Shown here: piece by piece, positions 16,762-25,970 of the stretch | Numbering within the stretch: the first letter of the stretch is position 1 | How the letters are laid out: each line of letters begins with the position of its first letter | DNA from: a candidate division CSSED10-310 bacterium | Lineage (GTDB): Bacteria; CSSED10-310 | Length of the DNA: 64,000 nt | NCBI GenBank assembly: GCA_016931515.1 | Contig: JAFGEQ010000012.1 | Coordinates: 1 to 64,000 of the forward strand | Reading direction: 5' to 3' | The notes under the pieces: generated by a model | Databases searched by the model: none | Told to the model about the DNA's origin: nothing | Seen by the model: only the letters and a program-made list of their open reading frames with translations | Translations under genes and position numbers: made by a program

Positions 16762-17034
16762 TTAGGCGACAGCGTCCTTCAGCGATTTTCCGGCTTTGAA
16801 CTTCGGTACTACGCTGGCAGGAATGTCAATTTCTTTACCTGATTTCGGGTTGCGGCCTTTTCGGGCGGGTCTCTCGGTGACAAAAAATGTGCCGAATCCC
16901 ACGAAAGTGACTTTTTCCCGATTGGAGAGGGCATCCGTAATTCCGTCGATAACAGCATTTAATGCTTTTTCTGCGACAGATTTAGTGATACCGGCTTCTT
17001 CTGCGATGTTTTGGACTAATTCTTTCTTGGTCAC
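16762..17034 (-). CDS. hup: HU-type DNA-binding protein
   Basis: 90 residues, the usual length. Dimerisation helices (KKELVQNIAEEAG...AEKALNAV) are followed by VTFVGFGTFFV, the DNA-intercalating arm RPARKGRNPKSGKEI with its proline, and PKFKAGKSLKDAV at the end. It bends and compacts chromosomal DNA. The start is a GTG at 17034 with GGGAGG eight bases upstream. HU and IHF subunits are hard to separate, but this one is closest to HU. Confidence 0.95.
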   Translation of the reverse strand: MTKKELVQNIAEEAGITKSVAEKALNAVIDGITDALSNREKVTFVGFGTFFVTERPARKGRNPKSGKEIDIPASVVPKFKAGKSLKDAVA

Positions 17035-17163
17035 GTCCTAAACCTCCCTTGAAATTTAAGGTTCCAGTGTTAAAAAATCCTTTGAATACTACGACAGTTC
17101 AATTATGAAGGCATCTCCGGGTTTGTCAAGCCCAGAAATAGAAAAAAATGAGCAAAGCCGCAC

Positions 17164-17394
17164 CTAAGCGCGCTTTTTTATCTCCTGATCCAGTTTTTTG
17201 ATCAATTTGAAAAAATCATCCCAATTCTCTGAATGAAACCGGATCCCTTTCTTCGTCGGCCCTTCATAATCCTCACTCTTCATAAATTCCCGGATATCAA
17301 TGTAGAACTCGTTCCGGTATTCGGTTAAAGTCGCCCGGATTTCAAGGCCGTCCTTTTTGGGTATCGAGCCGACAGAAATGTTTTTATTTGCCAT
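17164..17394 (-). CDS. PC4/YdbC-like ssDNA-binding protein
   Basis: 76 residues. The stretch FYIDIREFMKS followed by PTKKGIRF is the hallmark of the PC4 coactivator/YdbC family, which binds single-stranded DNA through a curved beta-sheet as a dimer. Bacterial members are little studied and may act in transcription or DNA protection. The gene is monocistronic on the minus strand, with 130 bases to hup and a divergent GT9 gene upstream. Confidence 0.85.
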   Translation of the reverse strand: MANKNISVGSIPKKDGLEIRATLTEYRNEFYIDIREFMKSEDYEGPTKKGIRFHSENWDDFFKLIKKLDQEIKKRA

Positions 17395-17528
17395 CAATCG
17401 ATCTCCTTATCTCATTTCGAAAAATCTCCTCGGCGTCCGGGTTGTATCGGGTCAGATGACGGTTGTCAAGATGGTCTGCTTAAAATATAATCCGGCGGTC
17501 TGAGATGGTTACAATCAAGGAGTGCAGG

Positions 17529-18629
17529 ATGGATCCCCGATTGGATTGTGTTTTTTATCTTGGTGAAAAGCCATGCAAGCATAAGCGTTTATGCCGGGAT
17601 TGTCCCTATTATCAACCGGCCGGAATGAGAATATTGATTCTAAAGCTCGGAGCCATGGGGGACGCATTACGAACGACCCCAATCCTGACTGCTCTAAAAC
17701 GGCTGTATCCGCAATCTCATGTGACATGGATAACCGATCTCGAATCCTACCCGATCCTGGAGAATAATCCTTATATTAATGAGTTGCTTGTAACATCTTT
17801 CAGCCAGATTTACCCGTTACATGCCCGTCAGTTTGATCTGATCCTGTCTTTGGATAAAGATCCCTTTGTAACGGCACTCGCCATGAACATCAATGCTGTT
17901 GTCCGGCGAGGATTTGCGATGTCGCCGTATGGGACACTGGATATATTCAATGATGCCTCGGAGTATGCTTTACGTCTCGGTCTTGATGATGATCTGAAGT
18001 TTTTCAGGAACCGGAAAACATATCAGGAAATCATCCATGATATGGCGGAGATTCCGTATAACAGAGACGAGTATGTTTATTATTTGCCGGGTGATTCCAA
18101 TGTAAAAGCGCAGGAAATTTTAGCATCCCTCCATCCGCCCGGAACTGGACCCGCTATTGGATTAAATACAGGATGTGGCGATGTATTTGCCACTAAAAAA
18201 TGGCCGGATCACCATTTTAAAGATCTCGCCATGCTCCTGCGGAAAAAATTGGACGCGCGCGTGTATTTATTAGGCGGCAAAACCGAAGAAAAATCCAACC
18301 GGATGTTGGAGAACGATTTGAATGGGGAGGCTGTCGCAACCGGATCGCATGGATTGAGTATCTTTGCGGCACTATTGAGAAATATGCGTGCCGTTGTTGC
18401 AAGCGATACAATGGCTCTTCACCTGGCGCTTGCGGTACAAACGCCGGTTATTGGTCTGTTCGGCCCCACTTGCGCTCAGGAAATCGATTTTTATGACAGG
18501 GGAGAAGCGATTATTATTTCTGATTCGTGTTCTCCATGCTATCGCAAAAATTGCCGACATGATATGAGTTGCATGTCAAAACTACTTCCGGAACAAGTCT
18601 GTTCAGCGTTGGAAAAGTACGTTATCTAA
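17529..18629 (+). CDS. Family 9 glycosyltransferase (heptosyltransferase-like) with N-terminal Cys cluster
   Basis: About 366 residues. The GT9 core begins MRILILKLGAMGDALRTTP and has GLNTGCG, KKWP and SDTMALHLALA near the donor site. Before the core are 32 residues with four cysteines at 7, 16, 22 and 25 (C-x8-C-x5-C-x2-C), a probable small zinc site. A second Cys-rich stretch near the C-terminus (CSPCYRKNCRHDMSCM) is common in this family. It likely adds a heptose or similar sugar to a surface glycan. Start: the ATG at 17529 after AAGGAG. First gene of the glycan cluster. Confidence 0.9.
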   Translation: MDPRLDCVFYLGEKPCKHKRLCRDCPYYQPAGMRILILKLGAMGDALRTTPILTALKRLYPQSHVTWITDLESYPILENNPYINELLVTSFSQIYPLHARQFDLILSLDKDPFVTALAMNINAVVRRGFAMSPYGTLDIFNDASEYALRLGLDDDLKFFRNRKTYQEIIHDMAEIPYNRDEYVYYLPGDSNVKAQEILASLHPPGTGPAIGLNTGCGDVFATKKWPDHHFKDLAMLLRKKLDARVYLLGGKTEEKSNRMLENDLNGEAVATGSHGLSIFAALLRNMRAVVASDTMALHLALAVQTPVIGLFGPTCAQEIDFYDRGEAIIISDSCSPCYRKNCRHDMSCMSKLLPEQVCSALEKYVI

Positions 18630-18642
18630 GGTATGAATCAAT

Positions 18643-20136
18643 TTGGATAATCAATTCTCAAAAAAATATTTCTTCCAGCTTCTGACACTCACTCAGGTCA
18701 TTCTGGATTATTGCACTGTAGTCATCTCTGTTTTTATCGGCTATTACTTGTACCATTTTTTACTGCAAGCCATCGATTTCGGTACCGGTGTTCAACCGAT
18801 AAAAATTTATGTTAATCTTGCGTTCAGTGCAGGTTTCCTCTTTCTGGTTATTTTTGAACGATTCGGACTTTACTCTCGCAAAGTAGGGATTCTGAATATT
18901 GAAGAGATGAAACGTATTCTCCAATCTCTTCTGATCGGATCATTGATTCTTATCTCATTCTCTTTCCTTATTCGACCAATCAGCTCTCCTCAAAATACCC
19001 CACTTGTGATGAATGATGGAAGCACTCTCGATATCCAGGGACCGTTGCTCTATTCTCGATTAATTCTTTTTTATTCTCTCGCTGTGCTCTTTGTTTTGAT
19101 CAATATTCAGCGGCATTTTTTCAATCGATTTTTACTGAAATTTCACGTCAGGGGACCCGGTCTGAATCGGGTTCTGATTTATGGGGCAGGAGAGATCGGG
19201 CATCAACTTCAGAGACGTTTCTTTGAAAATCCGCGGATCGGATTGAAACCAATTGGTTTTATTGATGACGATATTGACAAAGTCGGTCGTCAGATAATCG
19301 GAATCCGGGAACGACATGAAACGCAGATTCCTGTTCTTGGAACAGGTCTTTCCCTGGGTGATCTGGTTCACGCGTGGGATATCCATGAGATAATCATTGC
19401 GATTCCGACCGCCAGCACGGCTCGAATATATGAAATAATAAACAGTTGTGTAAAAGCGGGTGTCAGATTCAGCTTTGTTCCAAACCTTTTTGATATGTTT
19501 ATACAGCAGGTTCGATTCGAAGAGATTGAGGGGATTCCATTACTTCGAATGAAAGGAACCCGTCGGAGTTATATTTATTTAGCAACCAAACGATTGTTCG
19601 ATATTATCTTTTCAACTGTCGTACTGATTTTTTTTATTCCCCTGATTCCCGTTATCGCGTTACTGGTAAAACTTGATTCAAAAGGTCCGGTTGTTTTCTC
19701 GCAAAAACGAGTCGGAAAAGACGGGAAACTATTCAACATGCACAAGTTCAGATCGATGCATGTGACTGCAGGTCAATACCAGCAATCTCCTGCAGATCAT
19801 CTTGATCCGAGAATAACAAAGGTCGGACGCTGGCTACGCAGATACAATCTGGATGAATTACCTCAATTCATCAATGTGATAAGAGGCGAAATGAGTGTCG
19901 TGGGCCCAAGACCCGAGATGCCGTTTGTGGTGGACAGCTACACGCCGTTCCAACGCCAGCGTTTAAATCTCAGGCCTGGTATTACCGGTCTCTGGCAAAT
20001 AAGTTCTGACCGCAACAGCGCGATTCATGAAAATCTGGATTATGACCTTTATTACACGGAAAACCAGTCTTTTCTGCTCGATCTGGTAGTCATTGCCAAG
20101 ACGATTGGATCGGGTCTCAGAGGGAAAGGAATTTAG
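18643..20136 (+). CDS. Exopolysaccharide polyprenyl glycosylphosphotransferase
   Basis: 497 residues. Four N-terminal membrane helices, a central Rossmann-like domain (LIYGAGEIGHQL), another helix, then the catalytic bacterial sugar transferase domain: KRLFDIIFSTVVL, FSQKRVGKDGKLF, MHKFRSM, LDELPQFINVIRGEMSVVG, PRPE, RPGITGLWQI. It moves a sugar-1-phosphate from UDP-sugar to undecaprenyl phosphate, the first step of capsule or exopolysaccharide subunit assembly (WbaP/WcaJ type). The start is a TTG at 18643, 13 bases after the GT9 stop, with a weak AAGG site. Confidence 0.93.
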   Translation: MDNQFSKKYFFQLLTLTQVILDYCTVVISVFIGYYLYHFLLQAIDFGTGVQPIKIYVNLAFSAGFLFLVIFERFGLYSRKVGILNIEEMKRILQSLLIGSLILISFSFLIRPISSPQNTPLVMNDGSTLDIQGPLLYSRLILFYSLAVLFVLINIQRHFFNRFLLKFHVRGPGLNRVLIYGAGEIGHQLQRRFFENPRIGLKPIGFIDDDIDKVGRQIIGIRERHETQIPVLGTGLSLGDLVHAWDIHEIIIAIPTASTARIYEIINSCVKAGVRFSFVPNLFDMFIQQVRFEEIEGIPLLRMKGTRRSYIYLATKRLFDIIFSTVVLIFFIPLIPVIALLVKLDSKGPVVFSQKRVGKDGKLFNMHKFRSMHVTAGQYQQSPADHLDPRITKVGRWLRRYNLDELPQFINVIRGEMSVVGPRPEMPFVVDSYTPFQRQRLNLRPGITGLWQISSDRNSAIHENLDYDLYYTENQSFLLDLVVIAKTIGSGLRGKGI

Positions 20137-20145
20137 GAGTTTGAG

Positions 20146-21084
20146 ATGAGAATATTGATCACCGGGGGAGCCGGTTTTATTGGATCGCATATAGTTGATG
20201 CCTACCTGGCAATGGGGCACGATGTCGCGGTTGTGGACAATTTGTCATCCGGCTTCAGAAGCAATGTTAATTCTGATGCCAGGTTTTACGATTCGTCGAT
20301 TCAGGATCCTGCTCTCGAAGAGGTATTTCGGGATTTCCGACCTCAAATTATTAATCATCACGCGGCTCATATCAACCTGCGTCAATCCGTCGAGGATCCT
20401 GTTCACGACGCAGAGAATAACATCATTGGAACATTGAACCTGTTGAACCTGTCCAGACAATTCAGCGTGCAGAAGTTTATTTTTGCCTCAACCGGAGGGG
20501 CAATTTACGGTGAGCCGGAACAGATTCCTGCGAATGAGAAGACACTAGCGCTGCCATTATCGCCATATGGAGCCAGTAAACTGGCCATTGAGCATTATGT
20601 CCGGATATGGCAGGTCATAACCGGGATGGATTATACGATTTTCAGGTATCCGAATGTCTATGGACCTCGCCAGAATCCAAAGGGTGAAGCAGGCGTCATT
20701 GCAATTTTTTGTATCCAGATACTGCAGAACGAACAACCTGTTATCTTCGGTGACGGCACAAAAACCCGCGATTATCTGTATGTCGATGATGTAGTGAGAG
20801 CCAACATTTCTGCGTTGTCGTCCGGCAATGGAGATACATTCAATCTCGGGTGGGGAAAAGAGATTTCAGACCAGACTGTTTTCGACACAGTGAGCGTTGC
20901 ACTGGACTATCGTGAAAAACCAATATACTCTTCTCCGAGACTCGGTGAAGTAAATCGAATCGCTTTGGATGCATCCCGGGCACAGGATGTGTTAAACTGG
21001 AAACCTGAAACGGAATTCAGAGAAGGTGTAAAACGAGCTGCACGGTTTTATGGTGAAAGAGCAAAAAACAACTCAAAAGCTTAA
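20146..21084 (+). CDS. NAD-dependent epimerase/dehydratase (UDP-glucose 4-epimerase-like)
   Basis: 312 residues of the extended SDR fold: GGAGFIGSHIVD nucleotide site, VDNLSSG, HHAAHINLRQS, and the catalytic pair in SPYGASKLA (Tyr and Lys spaced YxxxK). C-terminal RDYLYVDDV is typical of GalE/RmlB-like enzymes. It probably makes a nucleotide sugar such as UDP-galactose for the cluster; the exact sugar cannot be told. It starts nine bases after the sugar transferase and overlaps the next gene by 35 bases. Confidence 0.9.
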   Translation: MRILITGGAGFIGSHIVDAYLAMGHDVAVVDNLSSGFRSNVNSDARFYDSSIQDPALEEVFRDFRPQIINHHAAHINLRQSVEDPVHDAENNIIGTLNLLNLSRQFSVQKFIFASTGGAIYGEPEQIPANEKTLALPLSPYGASKLAIEHYVRIWQVITGMDYTIFRYPNVYGPRQNPKGEAGVIAIFCIQILQNEQPVIFGDGTKTRDYLYVDDVVRANISALSSGNGDTFNLGWGKEISDQTVFDTVSVALDYREKPIYSSPRLGEVNRIALDASRAQDVLNWKPETEFREGVKRAARFYGERAKNNSKA

Positions 21085-22039
21085 AACGCCAACGCTTGAT
21101 CATCAGATCACACGGGGTGGCGAAACAAAGCTGATGTCAGTGGATGAAGCCAGTCAGGATGCCTCCCGACATCCAGTTCTTGTCGTGGTTTCAGGAAACC
21201 TCCTGGATGTCGGACGAATCCTTCCAATCGGGAAAGAACCCGTCTTCATTGGTCGGGATACCAACACCGATTTACCTCTCAATGATCGACTTGTCTCAAG
21301 AAAACACATTGAAATCGCAACATTAAAAGAGGACGTCGGGGGCTACACGATTTTAGTCCGCGATTTATCGAGCACAAATGGTACATTCGTTAAGGGAAAG
21401 CGTATTTCTGAAGCCTGGATTCGATTGGGAGAAACTGTTGAAATCGGTGCGGAAACAATCCTTTTATTCCGGACGGAGTCTTTTTCCAGCATCCAGGACA
21501 GGAACTTGATTCTCAGTATGGTCTCGAAGGATTCTCTAACCGGTGTCTATAATAGACGGGCGTTCGAACAACTTATCGAGCATGTGCACGAGAAATTTCT
21601 CAATACCACCAATTGCTACTCGTTGCTCCTGATCGATGTCGATCATTTCAAAACCGTCAATGACACATTCGGGCATCCGGCAGGTGACAAGGTCCTGCGC
21701 TCAATCGCCATGGTGATACGCAGCGAGATTCGGGCGGAAGATATCGTCGCCCGTCTTGGCGGAGATGAATTCGCGATAATTTTGCCACATTCCCGGTCAG
21801 CGGGTGCCACGAAACTGGCAACGAGACTTCTCCGGAGAGTGAAAGAACTCTGTGACGAGTTCAACAAGCCTCTGAATCTGACACTGTCAATCGGCATTTC
21901 GGAGGATCGCGGAAGCAAGCTGAAGACAGCAGAAGTTTACAAACAGGCTGATATTGCCCTGTATCAGTCCAAACAAAAGGGTCGTGATGGATGGTCGATT
22001 TACAGCAGCTCCTATGAAGATTTGACAAACATCGTCTAA
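21050..22039 (+). CDS. FHA domain - GGDEF diguanylate cyclase
   Basis: 329 residues. The FHA domain (about 50-140) has IGRDTNTDLPL, VSRKHIEI and SSTNGTFVKGKRI, so it can bind phosphothreonine. The GGDEF domain (about 160-320) has DSLTGVYNRRAF, IDVDHFKTVND and LGGDEFAI; five residues before GGDEF is RAED, a product-inhibition I-site. It makes cyclic di-GMP, probably in response to a protein kinase, and its position in a glycan operon suggests control of polysaccharide production. The ATG at 21050 lies inside the epimerase gene; a later Met (21134) is a possible alternative start. Confidence 0.92.
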   Translation: MVKEQKTTQKLKTPTLDHQITRGGETKLMSVDEASQDASRHPVLVVVSGNLLDVGRILPIGKEPVFIGRDTNTDLPLNDRLVSRKHIEIATLKEDVGGYTILVRDLSSTNGTFVKGKRISEAWIRLGETVEIGAETILLFRTESFSSIQDRNLILSMVSKDSLTGVYNRRAFEQLIEHVHEKFLNTTNCYSLLLIDVDHFKTVNDTFGHPAGDKVLRSIAMVIRSEIRAEDIVARLGGDEFAIILPHSRSAGATKLATRLLRRVKELCDEFNKPLNLTLSIGISEDRGSKLKTAEVYKQADIALYQSKQKGRDGWSIYSSSYEDLTNIV

Positions 22040-22105
22040 CCGAGGCTGCGATTTTAATCTATTCAATTCACCGGGTATTTCGCGACACCTTCGATAGTTT
22101 TCCAA

Positions 22106-23509
22106 TCAGCTGAGTTTCAGTTTTCTCATTGCAGTCAGACACATTCTCAACAACAACATTCCGTGTGTCCATCGACTGATTTTTATTTCACCATAGGTTC
22201 TGTCACGGTACCGAACCGGCATATCGACTATCTTCAGGTTGAGTTTTGAGGCTCCAAACAACAGATCGAAGTCCCCGAACGGATCGAAATCTCCGAAATA
22301 AATTCTGTTGGCGGCAATCTTCTCGTAATCCTTGCGCCAGAGAACTTTAGTGCCACATAATGTATCCTTGACCGGCTGCCCCAGCAACCATGTAAACAAG
22401 ACGGCAAATAGTTTGTTGGCGAGCATATTGAGAAATCGCATGGCCTTGCTCTCCATGGGATACACCAATCTGCTCCCGTTTATAAATTCACCTTTATTCG
22501 ATACAATCGCATCAAAGTATTTGGGTAGATCTTCAGGCGGCATCGTCAAGTCGGAATCCAATATCATGAGGATATCCCCTTGACATTCGGCAAAACCCTG
22601 CCTGACAGCCTGACCCTTGCCCTTGCCGGTCTGATGCAGCAACAGACAACGCTCCCAATCCCCAGCGTAAACCTCGATAGCTTCCTGAATGGTATCGACA
22701 GTTCCGTCTGTTGAATGACCGTCAACAAATACCAATTCAGTCCATCGACCCATCCTGGGAATCCTTCTGAAAGCATCTGCGATATTACCTTTCTCGTTGC
22801 GGGTCGGAATGAGAATCGAGACCGTCGGCAGACATCCCTGGTTTGCATCCCCAATGGAGGGTGCTGGTCGAGCAGTCATTGTGCATGTCAGACAAAAATG
22901 TCTGAAAATTGGAAGCTTTGCCAAGAAGCGATTGAAAAACGGCTCAATCAGGAGCGTTCGGAAAGGAAACAGGAATCGTGTATCTTCCGTGATAACTTGA
23001 AAACCGGAGAGGTAGAGAAGATTTCTGACATCGGCTGTCGAAAGCCAATTTTCGGATCCGAATTGTCGTCTGAGTCCCATTTTATTGGCAATTCGAAGTA
23101 ACGGATGCCAGAGATTATTATGGAAGTTCATGACTATTCGCGTTGAAGATTTACATGCTGAGCGCAAATTATCGAGGGTTTTCTGAACATCTTGCAGCAG
23201 GGGAATCAGATCAGAGAGAATGATGTAATCAAATGACTCAAAGGAAGTCCAGTCAAAATTTTCCACATCGGCAGTGATAAAACTCAGATCCGGACGATTC
23301 GCATACTGCAGACGAGCTGCTTCAATCGTGTCGGACCGAGTGTCGATTCCTAATCCAAAAGAAGGCTTCAATGATGCAAGCAGTGCTCCAGATCCGCATC
23401 CAAGTTCCAGCACCCGGCTGCCTTCCGGTACTGCGAAGCGATAGAATCGAATCAATTCATCAATATAGGTTCTATAGACAATGTGCGGATCGTCACCACC
23501 GTTTCTCAT
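22106..23509 (-). CDS. Fused methyltransferase - family 2 glycosyltransferase
   Basis: 467 residues. Residues about 1-215 are a SAM methyltransferase (RVLELGCGSGALLASL, then GIDTRSD). From about 228 begins a GT2 domain: SILIPTRNEKGNIADA, VDGHSTDGT, LDSDLTMPPED, LCGTKVLWRKDY. The methyltransferase half matches by eye the separate protein at 7918-8628, including the C-terminal NNLWHPLLRI, NW, TRFLFPFRTLLIEP pattern, and the GT partner is also of the same family. The enzyme probably builds and methylates one lipid-linked glycan. Membrane helices are absent apart from a short hydrophobic stretch near residue 370. Confidence 0.9.
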   Translation of the reverse strand: MRNGGDDPHIVYRTYIDELIRFYRFAVPEGSRVLELGCGSGALLASLKPSFGLGIDTRSDTIEAARLQYANRPDLSFITADVENFDWTSFESFDYIILSDLIPLLQDVQKTLDNLRSACKSSTRIVMNFHNNLWHPLLRIANKMGLRRQFGSENWLSTADVRNLLYLSGFQVITEDTRFLFPFRTLLIEPFFNRFLAKLPIFRHFCLTCTMTARPAPSIGDANQGCLPTVSILIPTRNEKGNIADAFRRIPRMGRWTELVFVDGHSTDGTVDTIQEAIEVYAGDWERCLLLHQTGKGKGQAVRQGFAECQGDILMILDSDLTMPPEDLPKYFDAIVSNKGEFINGSRLVYPMESKAMRFLNMLANKLFAVLFTWLLGQPVKDTLCGTKVLWRKDYEKIAANRIYFGDFDPFGDFDLLFGASKLNLKIVDMPVRYRDRTYGEIKISRWTHGMLLLRMCLTAMRKLKLS

Positions 23510-23541
23510 AAAATCATCACTCCGGTTATTGACAAGCCTAT

Positions 23542-23568
23542 CGTCCGATGCTGTTGCCTATCATCGGA
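23542..23568. promoter_or_regulatory. Inverted repeat in divergent intergenic region
   Basis: GTCCGATG (23542-23549) and CATCGGAC (23561-23568) form an 8-bp inverted repeat with an 11-base spacer, between the divergent methyltransferase-GT fusion and the beta-barrel gene. It could be an operator. No T tract follows on either strand, so a terminator is less likely. The rest of this 199-base region shows nothing else. Confidence 0.3.
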
Positions 23569-23708
23569 CACCTTCGCAGTATAAAGGCAGCGATCACTCG
23601 AGAGCAAGGCCATGGTTCGTCTGAAATTCATTTTGATTTCATCGGGGACCGGAATCATAATAGCGCGAGTCGAATCTAAACCGGTAGTCGACAGAAAGGT
23701 GCCTATTC

Positions 23709-24905
23709 ATGCAGATCAAACGGTCCGAAGTTTTCTTGTTGATGATAATTTTCATCCTGTTGCGACCCGTTGTTTCCGCTGCAGCTGAATTTGATTGGAC
23801 GGGAGGATTGACCCTGGAATCAGCATTCGACACCAATCCGGCATCAATACCAGAGATATCTGAATCATCGGAAGACAGTGTTGTTCTCAGTTTGTCTCCC
23901 TTCTGGCGGATCGAGTGGCAGAAAGATCGACATCATGTCCAGACCACTGGTCATTACATCAGAGAAACATACCACTCATCAGATGATATCCACGATAAAA
24001 GCTCCCTTTCCATGAAATCCTTATGGCGGTTCAACCTGTCCGACGACTACTCGTTGTTTGTGACCGATAATCTCATTCAGTCGGCTTTCGGTCCGGAACA
24101 ACGGGATATCCCATTCTTTAGAGGACGCTCCCTCTATAATGAAATCCTGACTGGCTTGGATGTTGTGCCGGTGGATAATCTGATCGTAACGACCGCAATT
24201 TTATGGAGAACACGTGATTATCAGGCTGTTGAGAAAAACGATTCGACTGAGTCGGTATTTGCGTACGACTGGAGTGAATTTGGCTTTCAAGCTGAAGGCA
24301 AATACACATGTATCCCTCAGCTTCAATTCCTATCCAGCTTATCGTGGACCTCGCGCCAATTCGATGATTACGACCTTGTTCCGGGACATAACAGAACCAA
24401 CGGCATGTTCGGATTTTCCACTACTCTGCCAGGCGGAAGCAACATATCTGTGCACGCGCATCTTTATCATATGAAATTCGATGGAATCGTTCCCCGGCAT
24501 ATGAACGCCAACTACACGAATTATGGGATGTCGTTATCATCCTCCTTTCCTCTTGCCACAAATCTGACACTTTCAGTCGATGCATTTTCAAAATTCGACG
24601 TCAGTGAGCGGGGTCCGCGGCTTTTTTATCATGATCGCGGTATCAGTACATCTCTGGATTATAATTGTGAGTCCGGCTATTCATGGAGTATTTTTTACCA
24701 GTTTCACCAGCTTGAATATGATGGTCAGGAACCAATTTTCAAAACACGTTCATCATACACAGGCGGCAAATTGACACGATATTTCAACGAATGGTTATCA
24801 GTCACTGCGTTGTACCGGTATTACGATTATCAACCGGATTTTGGTGATTTCTCTTTCTCACGGCATCATGCAGGCGTTTCGTTGACGCTGATGCTGCCTT
24901 CTTGA
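23709..24905 (+). CDS. Predicted outer-membrane beta-barrel protein
   Basis: 398 residues. A signal peptide ends near VVSAAAE. The remainder has alternating hydrophobic/polar strands rich in Tyr, Trp and Phe separated by short polar turns, as in 14-20-stranded barrels. I recognise no named family; proteins of this shape often sit in exopolysaccharide export loci, and this gene follows the glycan cluster. The final residues (SLTLMLPS) lack the usual terminal Phe. AAAGGTG lies 8 bases before the ATG. The next gene starts three bases after its stop. Confidence 0.7.
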   Translation: MQIKRSEVFLLMIIFILLRPVVSAAAEFDWTGGLTLESAFDTNPASIPEISESSEDSVVLSLSPFWRIEWQKDRHHVQTTGHYIRETYHSSDDIHDKSSLSMKSLWRFNLSDDYSLFVTDNLIQSAFGPEQRDIPFFRGRSLYNEILTGLDVVPVDNLIVTTAILWRTRDYQAVEKNDSTESVFAYDWSEFGFQAEGKYTCIPQLQFLSSLSWTSRQFDDYDLVPGHNRTNGMFGFSTTLPGGSNISVHAHLYHMKFDGIVPRHMNANYTNYGMSLSSSFPLATNLTLSVDAFSKFDVSERGPRLFYHDRGISTSLDYNCESGYSWSIFYQFHQLEYDGQEPIFKTRSSYTGGKLTRYFNEWLSVTALYRYYDYQPDFGDFSFSRHHAGVSLTLMLPS

Positions 24906-24908
24906 TAG

Positions 24909-25970
24909 ATGGATAACGAATCGCCACGCCACGTTAGAATACTGTTTTTTGCCGATTCTCATTTGGGATTTGACAATGGGCTGAGATCACGTATTCAGCG
25001 ACGGCGGCGCAGTGATGATTTCGAGAGGAATTTTCACGCTGTCATCAGGCGAGGATTGGAGAATGATATTGATCTGGTTGTGCATGGCGGTGATGTTTTC
25101 TACCGGAGTCGAATACCACCAGAATTGGTTTCAGATACTTTCCGCTGTCTCGGCGAACTCCCGAAGAACGGCAAGCCTGTATATCTAGCTCCAGGCAATC
25201 ATGAGAGATCCCGCATTCCTTATCCGTTATTCGCCCTGATTCCGGGAATATACATATTCAACGGATTTAACAGTTTTGTATTTGAAAAATATGATCTCCG
25301 ACTGCTTTTATCGGGGTTTCCTTATTCAGACCACGCCAGGTCATATATCCAAACCTACTGCAACCGCTCCATGGATGATGATTACCTCTGTGATTTCAGG
25401 ATTTTATGCATCCATCAGGCCGTTGAAGGTTCCATGGCAGGCATCCAAAATTATACCTTCCGAAGTGGTGATGACGTTGTCCCTGTTGATGCGTTTCCTG
25501 CGAATATCGATCTTGTGTTGAGTGGACATATCCATAAGGCTCAAGTTCTGCGAATTCAGCGACAGTCATCTCCGGTTTCCATGTTACCAGTCATATATCC
25601 AGGCTCAATCGAGCGAACATCATTTGCTGAAAGAGACGAATCAAAGGGATTCTTCCTCGTGGACCTGAAAAAGGAGTGCGACGGGCTGAAACGGATAGAA
25701 TGGACCTTCTCAGAACTTCCAGCCCGGCCGATGTTCGTGCATACTGCTCGATCCCTGCCACGCAGTTCAGACTCCCTGCCGGAATGGGTAGACAGTGAAC
25801 TCGGTCACTATCAGGATGATGCCATTATCAAAATCATATTCAATCAGAACATAGATTGTCGGCACGGCTTTAAGCCGTCCGCCGCTTTACTGAGGAATTT
25901 GCTTCCCCAGACAATGAATATCTCAATTCAATGGGTTTCTTCGTGTGGAGAGGAACGGCGCATCCGGTAA
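24909..25970 (+). CDS. Metallophosphoesterase, SbcD/Mre11-like
   Basis: 353 residues. The two-metal motifs of DNA-repair phosphoesterases are present: FFADSHLGF, HGGDVFYRS, APGNHERSR, a His in CIHQAVEG and LSGHIHKAQ. The C-terminal 100 residues form a cap-like region. SbcD/Mre11 usually pairs with the SbcC/Rad50 ATPase, but none lies next to this gene; the neighbour is a beta-barrel. It could work alone or with a distant partner. Its 3' end overlaps the convergent activator gene by 43 bases. Confidence 0.85.
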   Translation: MDNESPRHVRILFFADSHLGFDNGLRSRIQRRRRSDDFERNFHAVIRRGLENDIDLVVHGGDVFYRSRIPPELVSDTFRCLGELPKNGKPVYLAPGNHERSRIPYPLFALIPGIYIFNGFNSFVFEKYDLRLLLSGFPYSDHARSYIQTYCNRSMDDDYLCDFRILCIHQAVEGSMAGIQNYTFRSGDDVVPVDAFPANIDLVLSGHIHKAQVLRIQRQSSPVSMLPVIYPGSIERTSFAERDESKGFFLVDLKKECDGLKRIEWTFSELPARPMFVHTARSLPRSSDSLPEWVDSELGHYQDDAIIKIIFNQNIDCRHGFKPSAALLRNLLPQTMNISIQWVSSCGEERRIR

